Source of the DNA: Artemisia argyi | Taxonomy: Eukaryota > Streptophyta > Magnoliopsida > Asterales > Asteraceae | Direction of reading: 5' to 3' | Assembly (NCBI GenBank): GCA_030686995.1 | Contig: JARVZY010002399.1 | Span: forward strand, 1 to 64,000 | Length of the DNA: 64,000 bases | Shown: piece by piece, positions 55,577 to 64,000 of the stretch | Position numbering within the stretch: the stretch's first letter is position 1 | Layout: each line of letters starts with the position of its first letter | Made by a program: the position numbers and the translations under genes | Notes under the pieces: model-generated | Seen by the model: only the letters and a program-made list of their open reading frames with translations | The model's database searches: none | Told to the model about the DNA's origin: nothing

Positions 55577-58322
55577 ATCTCCCTCCAAGATATCGTCACA
55601 TGTGAAAGGTTACAATGAGACCTATAAATACATTAACAATGTAAAATTAGAACAATAGTAAACTATGTTGACGTTGTTGAAGCGCAGAGTCTCTATAGTC
55701 TAGATACTGAGGCAGACTTGAAGTTCTTTTCATCCGACGATCTCGGCATTCGATCTTTGGCACTGACGACATAGATTCTTGTATCTCTGAACTTCAACAG
55801 TAACGGTCTAGTTAGGTTATTACTCCCCCCTAACTAGTGAGCCTTTATTTCTTACTCCTGCTCCCTCCTGAACCGACAATTCTCTTTTCATCACGCAGCG
55901 GATAAAGTAGATTCAAAAGTGTAGACACATGGCTGTCGTTCAGGGAGTATCGTAGCAACATAACCCGCATAACATTGCATCCAAGTTGGTAATAAGCCCT
56001 GATGTACATACACTACTTCTCCATTCACGATGTTAAGCACAATTCTCTCGGTCAATCCAATCACTGAAGACGAAACACTACTTCTTACGGCATGTTCTTC
56101 TCCCTCCAGATGGTTGCGAGGTATCGGAATCATCATAATGTTGTGTACATGTCATATAATCACCTTTTACTTGATGCAATTTAGAAGCCATAACATCTCG
56201 TTGAAGCATATTCTGTGAGTATATGTCGCGAAAATATACTCTCAATATTATTCTCTCAAATCAACCTTTAAACGAACCTCCTTTGAATTTACTGGCTAAT
56301 AGTAATGACCACATATGGAGACAACCCGATATGACCAACTTGAAAACGAAGTAAACATCCCATCTTATGACTCAATGCTTGTATGATAGATGTGACTTAA
56401 TACCTATACTGAGCACTACAACGTAACTCCTTTAAGTATGAGGTTGCACGAAATATTCGCCACATGAACAATCCACTACTTCGTGTGACACTGAGTACTA
56501 CAACGTAACTCCTTTAAGTGATAGCTATACTGTGAGCACTACAACGTAACTCCTTACATCAGTAATAACTAGATTGTCAAGACTGAATTTTTTAATTTGC
56601 GCAGACAAGTTATCTTCAAAAATCGTGCATCCAACCACCCCTAGACTTTGAGATAAATAAGTGCACTTTATCGAATGTCACTTCAAAGTCAATTCAATAA
56701 TACCATACAAAAACCCCGTAGTCATTTTGTTACACAAAACAATTCTAGCCGTGAATGATGTATCCCCGTGAAAATTTTTTACATGACCAAAATACCACTC
56801 TTGACCAAATGTATAAAAAACGTATCCAAAATTTTGTTTAAAAAAATTGGATAACAAACTTGCATTTATACTTCCAATATTGCAGCTCAACTGAATCATC
56901 AAACAACAGTCCAAATCCAATACAACTTGTGTTGGCCTAGTTCAAAGTATAAGTGAAATCCTCAGCCCAACTCACTTCGTTATATCTTGAGACCACTCCC
57001 AAAGTGATCCAAGCGGGTAGAGCCCAATACCACAAATGATATAATGTTTATATGGGATAACCCTAAACTCACTTATCATTTTGTCATAACCCTACTCACA
57101 TATCTGATAAACTATCCGCCCCCATCACATACCTTCTCTCCACATAGTCAACACAGATCCATACTCATCTCATCTTCATTAATCGACAAACACAACATAA
57201 ACAAATCACTGAATAATTACCAAGAATGAACATTCCAAACTAGAGAACCTTTTCAGTTGTCTTATACCCGAATGAAGAACAACAAAGTTTTGGCTTCAAG
57301 ATCTTAATACGGGTCTCAGGTAGGTGATGTGTAAGTGTGTTTGTTTGTTTTGTCTTGTGTCTTTGAGCGAATCCAAGAAAGAGGGTAACACCCTTGTTAT
57401 TCATCTTTCTTTTTAGATCCGTATAACAATATGAAGTGTAGGCTTCACAAGAATCGATGATGATTTGTTCAACTAAAAAAAATCTATAATAGATTAGACG
57501 GACAATTGAACATTTCTGAGGTCTTGAATCATTTTTCTTTTGGAAAATACAAGTCATGGTGAGGATGGGATTAGATTATAATTAGTTGGTGATAGTTGAT
57601 TGTTGGGTCGCGTTATAGACAGCTTCTCGTATCATTCTTTCATATACTGTTTTGGTCATTTGGCAATTGGACTGATGATGTACAAGGCTGAAGTCCATAT
57701 GAGTTTGGTATTTGCTTATGGTCAATGGTTTTCATCTCATCTTCACCTTCTTTAGTATTCTCGAAACTTTGCAACTTGTGTTTCGAAACCTTTTCCAAAA
57801 ATTTCGAAACTTTGTTATTTAGATTTTGAAACTTTGTTATTTATCGAGAATATAGATTTATCGAGAACATGTTTTCGATAAGTAGGGTATTGTGTTCTCG
57901 AAACCCACATGTGTTCTCGAAAACAAGTACATATCGAGAACCTCTTATACAAGAAATTCCGATCTGATTCCGGCGACCCATTTTCCAGTTTCCGATGAGT
58001 TTTTGATGAGTTTTACGACCTATTTGACCACTTTTCATGGATGGTACAAAACAGTCACTAAAATATGATATGTGACATAAAACCTGTGTCAACAAGGTGC
58101 ATAAATGACCCCACGAAAATAGATAAATGATGATAATAGTGAAAGAGTCAGACTTTTTGTTTTGACCACTATGTGATACATCAAGTATTGTATGAAACTG
58201 TTTACCACAAAAGATAAGGAAAAAAAATTTCCAGATCTGAAAAAAGTAGTACAAAACAGCTTTAAAAACAATATTCGAACCACAAAAATCAAGAAAACAA
58301 ACACCGTGGCTCTGATGCCAAT
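55577..58322 (-). other. Interior of the small copia-type element, non-coding
   Basis: The word gagcactacaacgtaactcc plus tttaagt occurs at about 56411, 56492 (one change) and 56534 (shortened). TCGAGAAC/GTTCTCGA-type words cluster at 57842-57942. No recognisable protein. Confidence 0.6.
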
Positions 58323-58639
58323 TGTAGGACCGAAAATATGTATGATTTATGTGATTCGGGAGGTCTAGGTTGATCAAAGAAGATGAAAGTATACATCTTT
58401 CTAGTGAGAGAAAGTAGAGAGAGGGTGGAGAACAAAAGGATAACTTGATTAATAAATGAAACAATACAAAACACTAATGTTTTCCCACCCCCTCATGGAG
58501 AGTCATGAGGGGTATTTATAGGCTCATTACATAATAAGTTTGCCTAATGACCACTAATACTCCCTGAAGTTACTACTAGCTACATATCTAGTCCATTTCA
58601 CTTGTGTGACGTTATCTTAATAAAATCGCGAGGCTAACA
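58323..58639 (-). repeat. 5' LTR of the small copia-type element
   Basis: Near-identical to 55262-55576, with an extra TA near 58588 and few substitutions. Hairpin CCCCTCATG/CATGAGGGG at 58489-58512. Confidence 0.92.
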
Positions 58640-58644
58640 CCCGG

Positions 58645-59082
58645 CATGAGTAGGCCACCGTTACCATACACCCCGCCTCCACCTCCAGGTATATACAGTG
58701 TGATAATAGTAATTATAGATTACTCATGACTCAAATTATGTATTGCAATACCTATTTTTAAATTTTGATTATTTCGTTTTTAGAAATGGCCGAGATGGAC
58801 AAGAAGCTTGCTGAGGCCGAGAAGAAGATTGCTGAGGCCGAGAAGAAGAGAAAGCAAGATGCTAAAGAACGCAAGGAAATGAAGAGGCAGCTCGCTTTGT
58901 TGACCGGTTTTGTCTCGAGCAACCTGCAATGGGGACAGTATATTAGTCAGGCGGGTTCTCAGCACGTGGATGGCTCGGGCCGTGGTTCTGGCACTGGAGG
59001 TAGTGGCTCAGCTGGAGGGAGCGGGAATGCGGGAGGCGATGAAGATTTTTATAGTGACAAGAGTGACGACGAGGGGATGTAG
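58645..59082 (+). pseudogene. CACTA second gene, last exons
   Basis: The interrupted exon resumes at 58645 (MSRPPLPYTPPPPP, in frame after the TSD) and ends at donor 58689. The last exon, 58784-59082, begins MAEMDKKLAEAEKKIAEAEK, a clear coiled coil, goes on to LLTGFVSSNLQWG, and ends in a Gly/Ser-rich and acidic tail before TAG (59080-59082). The coiled coil would serve self-association of the TNPA-like protein (inference). Intact as sequence, but the gene is split. Confidence 0.8.
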
Positions 59083-59511
59083 GTACAAACTTCGGTTATT
59101 TTGTGTTGTACTTTTGTTTGAAACTATAATTTAGCGATCCTTATCTTAGTTTAACCTTTTGGAGACTTGAACATTACGGATATTGCAACATTTTGTGGAT
59201 ATGGCAGCTAGGTTTAGAGATGATAACACCCATTTTGTAGATTTTATAATGCTTTAATACATTTTGAGGGTGTTTAGCGATTATTGTCAAGTGTTTAAGC
59301 CGTTATAAGTTGTATGTGTTAGGACATGTTGATATTGAGTGGTTATAGCTTCTAGTTATAGATTTTGGTATTACAGGTTTTGGTAGATTTTTCCGAAAAA
59401 TTTTACGAAAAAAATCTGGAATACTGCTGGTTTGTAGCCTGCTGTTAGCAGGAATAAACATTGGTACAGTCGACATGTCGACGACACCATTAACACAAAA
59501 TTAATTATATG
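59083..59511 (+). other. CACTA 3' flank
   Basis: 3' untranslated and subterminal DNA; a perfect palindrome GTCGACATGTCGAC lies at 59469-59482 and gcctgctgttagcagg near 59437. The terminal CACTA repeat was not found before the next insertion at 59512. Confidence 0.5.
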
Positions 59512-60951
59512 TGATGCGTGGTTTTGCAACCTTGAAAAAGGTTTTACTTCTCAAGGGATCTTGAAAAGCTTGCAATCCCCACCAGGCAGTATACCTGACC
59601 GATGTAGTATAGCGAGTTGCAAGTACCGGGGGATTGATTGTTCTCTTAGGGAATAATGTTCGTTAGGATTGAAACTAATCTAACTAGGTCTAAAGGTGAG
59701 GGATGATTCTTTTTGTATTTTTATGTTTTATGGAAAGCAAGTAAATATCTCGGGTATTGGAAGAGTGGGCAGAATTAGTTGCTAGCCAACTAACCCAAAT
59801 AACTACGTAAACAATAAAAATAAAATAACAAGAAAATAAATTGGTAGGAACTTCTAAATGGAGAAAAAAGCGTATTTACTTAGATTTCATTACTCCCTAG
59901 TTATCTTTTATTGATTAGTTGATTTGTCACAATTGCGTGGATGAAGGGTTGCATTCCTTAATACCATTCGTGGCGCCGTGTACGATCTTCCCTAACTCTA
60001 TAAGCTTCTATCTCTTCCTATGACGACACGTTTAGTATCCTATCATGGCCTCATTAATAGTTAATTATGCGTTTAATACAACCAATAAAACCGTAGTACA
60101 CATCCGATTACTTTTCTTAAGACGTTCAAGCAAGTTACCGTATAGGGGATTTGTCAGTTTTCTTAAGCCTAACGCTAAAATCAATCACCCACAACAATCA
60201 ATGACAAACCAACAATCAATAATCAATAACTAGGTTTCATTAGATCTAAGTAAACACAAATAAACCTAACCTAGCATGTTAATAGAAAGAAAAGCATACG
60301 AGATAATCAAACAACACATAGACATATCGTATGATTAATGGATAACTTATCTTCAATTAAACATGGATGAAAGAAGGGGTTGGAAACCCTTACAAAGGCT
60401 GTAAAATCGTCTAAGGTTTGTAGCACAAAAGTTCCTCTCTTTATGAATTAAAAATCCAAAAATATATATAGAATTACATAGCTCACGACATCACCTTTTG
60501 GGTCGTGACACCGTCAGATCGCCGTCTTAGGGCTTCTCGGATTGCCTAGATCCACAGCTGATGCCGTATGGTTCAAATTTTCTCTGGGCGTCTCTCTTTA
60601 ACTTCATACGTGACGGCCTTGGTGAGTTAGAACGTGCCGCCGTCACGTGTAATCTTCCAATTTTCTTTTTGGCCCGTCAAGTGTAAAATGGCTATCCACC
60701 TCTTGATAAACGTTTGACGGAGTCACCTTGTGATACTTGACGCCGTCAGGTTCTGTTTCTAGCTTGGATTCTTGACTTTGTCATTTTCTTCACTTTATGC
60801 TCCAAAAACGTCCAAAATGCTTCATTTTCCAGAATTCTTGTCCAAAGTACCTAAATTGACAAAAAGAATGATTTGAGGTAATATTTGATCCTAAAAACAC
60901 GATTTAGGGCTTAAATGACCCTCTAAAAGCGTAACAAATTTCTCCTAATCA
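59512..60951 (-). repeat. 3' LTR of the relative
   Basis: 1440 bp. Minus start TGATTAGGAGAAATTTG, end CCACGCATCA. TATA-like aatatatatag near 60461-60471, TGACG/CGTCA words more degenerate at 60480-60745 (for example TGACGCCGTCAGG near 60738). U5 hairpin at 59568-59547: CTTTTCAAG, ATCC, CTTGAGAAG. Confidence 0.9.
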
Positions 60952-62945
60952 AATACCCTTACACTTGAGATTTGCTTGTCCTCATGCAAATGTGCTTTTA
61001 TTTTAATCAAAATACAAGCTTGGGTTCATTTAACATTAATATAAAAGTAATTACAACAAATGGTCATTCTACCTTGATCAAAACAAGCACATACATCATA
61101 CACTAGCACCTCATAAATAGTGTTTGGATACTCTCATCTCTCGGGTGTTATAAATGTATATATCACAAATGAAAATGGAAAAATATCACTCACTACCTGT
61201 CATAACAAATAGATTACCATAGGCTTAGGAAAGGATCGAAAACCTCCACCACTTTGACATAAGCACCTAGGATAAACTATCAAAGAGGTCTTTTAAAGGG
61301 TTGTAACGTTAGGTGTAGGGATATGATAAATACGGTTTATTGGATAAAAGATATTTTACTAGTGGCAAGTTAATCATCTTGGCAAATTACATGTACAATG
61401 CGGCGTTGCTAAGCCAAGACTCGACTCAACTTAAGCTAATCATAAACCAACAAAAACGTAATATAAACATAAAAGGAAACGGGATGGTAGCCGTATGTTT
61501 TTCTATTTTTTTTGCATGCATTCTTGCCCTACCATCAAAAATAATACATCATAGGGAATTTATATTTCCCTTATACTTGAACTTTTACATACTTTACATA
61601 TAACTATTCTAATGACTCGAATTAAGATAATTAAAACACTTGGAGTACTTTAAAACATTTACGCACATATGGGGGTAATAATTGGCGTTCTTCCCCATTA
61701 CTCCATAACACTAGTACTTTACCCATGAGTTTCAATCGTCCCAAAACAATATATACAAGATATGACTCGACTTAGCAACCATGTAATCATTTAGACAATT
61801 AACTAAGGGTTTAAACATGTAACAATAATGCACCAAGGATGAGTGCATACAAGGAAGGCTAAGGCGATTTGGGTGTACATTTAGGCTGGATTTTAAACAA
61901 ATTCTTCCTTTAAGTAAAATGCTTAAAGTTAGAAATGAAAAAGATAGGCTCTGAGGGGTGTACTAGGGGTATCGTGTACTAAAAATGAGTACATCACAAA
62001 GGTGTAGGAGAATTACTTGACCAATGAAGTCAATGTAATTATCTTACAGGTGTAAAACAAGGGTTATCCTAATGCCTCTTATCATGTAGTAAATCCTAAC
62101 TACACGAATGTAGTCTCACTAGCAGTCTCAGGATGAATCACTAACGCAAGTTCTAGAATCTAAGTACTACCGGTACACTCACAAGCATTAAAGATAAATG
62201 CTTTTTCCTAAAGATCTAGGGGCGAACCTCACATATTTAGGGTGAAAATTTTTGAGTGGTATGGTTTTTACGCTAGTCATATAACTCCTATCCATGAGAC
62301 GCTTATTAAGACTAAAGTTTCACTCCTATATATTGCAAAAAAAATTAAATTTGGTGCTAAAATTGCCCTAACAAATATTTCTCTCAGTTTTATTACACAT
62401 CTACTATTAAACAAACAAAAATCAAGCGCAATTGTAATCTCTAAGGTATCTTCATTTACCCCCTTACACTTAAGCCGAACATTGTCCCCAATGTTCAATT
62501 AAAAGATGTAAAAGCAAAGAAAATGAACGAATGAAACAATTACTCCCTTGATTCGTTCGGTGTGGATAATGTGGTAACATGGTTAAATCCTCCTCCAAGA
62601 AAACGAACATAGAAAAGCTTCTCTTCAGAAATGTAAATCATCTTCTTGTCCAATATAACCTATTAAATCAGAGAAAACAAACACGAAAAACCTCGCGTAA
62701 AATCGGTAGTAAATTCTATATAAAATTAAATCCTAGAAAGCAAGTAAAGATATAATGCTTGCGGAATGAATATTTGCAGATTCCTGGAGTTTAAAAATTA
62801 AAGATTTTACGAAACTTTACAATTCCGGTAGAAAACCAAAACTTGCAAAATTTTTAGAAAATTTATGCCTGACGTCGTCAAGTTGAAATGCCTGACGCCA
62901 TCAGATTGACCTGACATATATTTTATATTTTGTTTTTGGAAAATT
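60952..62945 (-). other. Non-coding interior of the relative
   Basis: Diverged counterpart of the tandem-element 3' internal region. The hairpin is kept (GAACATTG/CAATGTTC type, around 62478-62497). No gene. Confidence 0.75.
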
Positions 62946-64000
62946 TGTAACACCCCCAAAATACCGCAGCGGAAGACTGTGTCACTGAGGGTGCTACTTC
63001 ATAATACAAAGTACAAGTTATAGAAAACGAACTCTAAATGAGACGTTTTGAAAAGTTACCATTCGATTAATGAATTCAAAGTTACAAACATGAGATTCCA
63101 AAGTATGATACATAAATGTATACAAAGTGTTTTGAATGGTAAATGATAAAAGCGTAAGTCTCCAGAATATGCAGTTTGACTCTAAGTTCCACGCACTAGC
63201 TATCGCCTTACTAACCTGAAATAAACATGCTAAAGTGTCAACACAATGGTTGGTGAGTTCATAGAGTTTGTCTTAAAATAGTTGAAAAAGCCTTTAAAGA
63301 ATATTCGCAAAGCAAAGGCATCGTGAATCCACTCAGTTGCAAATCCCGCCATAAGAGACTTGCAACCTGTGTATTCACAACCCACTGCTAACATATAGTA
63401 TGAATAAGACATGTATAAGTTCATCAAAACAATTAAGCAACTAGTAGTGAGTCTCTACTTCATCTCCGAAGATCTCACTTGGGAGCCAATTCCCAAAGAC
63501 AACTGGGAGCCACTTCCCAAAGAAAACTGGGAGCTACTTCCCAAAGATAAAAGTTTACTGGGAACCACTTCCCAAAGATAAAAGATTACTGGGAGCCACT
63601 TCCCAAAGATAAAACAGTCATGTATGTATGAAATCAAGTATAATGCAATCAAGTATAAGACAATCAAGTATGAAACAATCAATTATAAATGTTTTGAGTA
63701 TTTGTACAAGTAAGCAAGTAGTTGTGCATGTATCCCCCCCAAAGAGTTAAAACAAGTATGAAAAAGTAGGGGCTATGACTCACCTTAAGCTTAAGTAATG
63801 AGAAATGAAAGTGGTAGTTGAATCGCGAAAGTCTCTAAGAGCAGCCTATAATAGAACGTTGCGACTTAGGTTTGGAGTAACGTCTAAGAATACGACGAAT
63901 TGCCTATATATGTCTTGCATAATGTTCATGATGTAGTACTTAGTATATAGTGTAAGTCTTTGCATATAAATGGTTTATGAAACATGTATAGGTTGTATAT
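62946..64000 (-). repeat. Partial LTR, chromovirus type
   Basis: Starts TGTAACACCCCC where the relative is interrupted, and runs past the window. It shares wording with the chromovirus LTR (cctgaa..aatgtcaacattacgttggtgag versus cctgaaataaacatgctaaagtgtcaac), so it is probably a related LTR in the same orientation. No ORF. Confidence 0.65.
63478..63615. repeat. Tandem TGGGA-N-TCCCA hairpin units
   Basis: Five units of about 22-33 bp with core GGGAGCCACTTCCCAAAGA. Each can fold on itself (TGGGA pairs with TCCCA). The first is ttgggagccaattcccaa. Confidence 0.88.

Larger units (their letters stand above)
55262..58639 (-). mobile_element. Small non-autonomous copia-type element, TSD CCCGG
   Basis: LTRs 55262-55576 and 58323-58639 (315 and 317 bp) with CCCGG at 55257-55261 and 58640-58644. 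On the minus strand the right LTR is followed by ATTGGCATCAGAGCCACGG, an initiator-Met primer site, and the left LTR is preceded by GTTGGAGGGAGAT-like purines. The 2.7 kb interior has no gag or pol. The largest frames (207 codons at 58464-57841, 105 at 57557-57240, 81 at 56136-55891) show no domain. A 27-bp word is repeated three times near 56411-56555. It interrupts an exon of the CACTA second gene. Confidence 0.9.
59512..62945 (-). mobile_element. 3' half of a relative of the tandem element
   Basis: On the minus strand: internal 3' region (62945-60952), then LTR (60951-59512). The interior matches 24780-26841 region by region (TGACG words near 62870, hairpin and purine tract near 62480, the A-rich tract nearly lost near 61508, purine tract AAGTGTAAGGGTATT at the LTR). 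The bases at 59507-59511 (atatg) would be its TSD. The 5' half lies beyond the LTR starting at 62946. The ORFs offered here are shadows. Confidence 0.85.

Noticed and set aside
57841..58464. 207-codon minus-strand ORF, Phe/Leu/Ser-rich with membrane-like stretches
   Set aside because: It runs across an LTR and the AT-rich interior of a non-autonomous element; composition explains the hydrophobic look and no domain is visible.
62242..62502. 86-codon ORF IKTKVSLLYIAKKIKFGAKI
   Set aside because: Reverse counterpart of 25212-25424 and 30465-30677 in the non-coding part of the tandem-element family; the frame is not kept among copies.
63478..63615. Possible CRISPR-like array
   Set aside because: Plant nuclear DNA; units are simple tandem repeats without unique spacers.

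Overview
This 64 kb window is plant nuclear DNA, almost certainly from a flowering plant and most likely from the daisy family (Asteraceae). The evidence is its plant-type LTR retrotransposons and plant CACTA transposon, plus an extra reading frame after a copia pol gene that resembles, from memory, proteins recurrent in Asteraceae genome annotations. I see no intact host gene. Nearly everything from 4.4 kb onward is a nest of transposable elements, and target-site duplications (TSDs) fix several junctions exactly.

Layout. 1-4421: AT-rich DNA without a readable gene, ending in a GC hairpin that looks like a Helitron 3' end next to an AT microsatellite. 4664-21516: a Ty3/gypsy Athila-like element on the minus strand (gag intact, pol broken), whose 5' leader is split by a 9.5 kb decayed chromovirus (10318-19791, TSD GTGAG). 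21588-33511: a non-autonomous gypsy-type element in tandem form, LTR-internal-LTR-internal-LTR, with one outer TSD (GTGCT) and a 400-codon gag-like ORF in each internal region. It sits inside an unidentified coding fragment (21517-21587 plus 33512-33732). 34304-35967: a solo LTR inside a short coding fragment. 36417-50429: a 5'-truncated, decayed copia/Sirevirus-like element with a long extra ORF after pol. That ORF is itself split by a non-autonomous copia element (43457-46077, TSD ATTCC) and a solo LTR (47051-48361, TSD GGTTG). 50430-59511: a CACTA (En/Spm) transposon with a broken TNP2-like transposase and a second multi-exon Transposase_24-like gene. The second gene is split by a solo LTR (52784-54169, TSD ATGAA) and a small non-autonomous copia element (55262-58639, TSD CCCGG). 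59512-62945: the 3' half of a relative of the tandem element, minus strand. 62946-64000: the beginning of another LTR.

The genes do not form a pathway; they are gag, protease, integrase, reverse transcriptase and RNase H modules of retrotransposons plus CACTA transposase genes. The non-autonomous elements lack pol and would depend on relatives in trans.

The most notable signals are non-coding: (1) family-specific arrays of short palindromes upstream of the TATA box in six otherwise different LTR families; (2) a U5 RNA hairpin with compensatory changes across related LTRs; (3) a conserved hairpin/AGCGCT/GGGAGGCAACCC module after the last ORF in both the autonomous and the non-autonomous gypsy-type elements. 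All calls are by eye; no database search or folding program was run.
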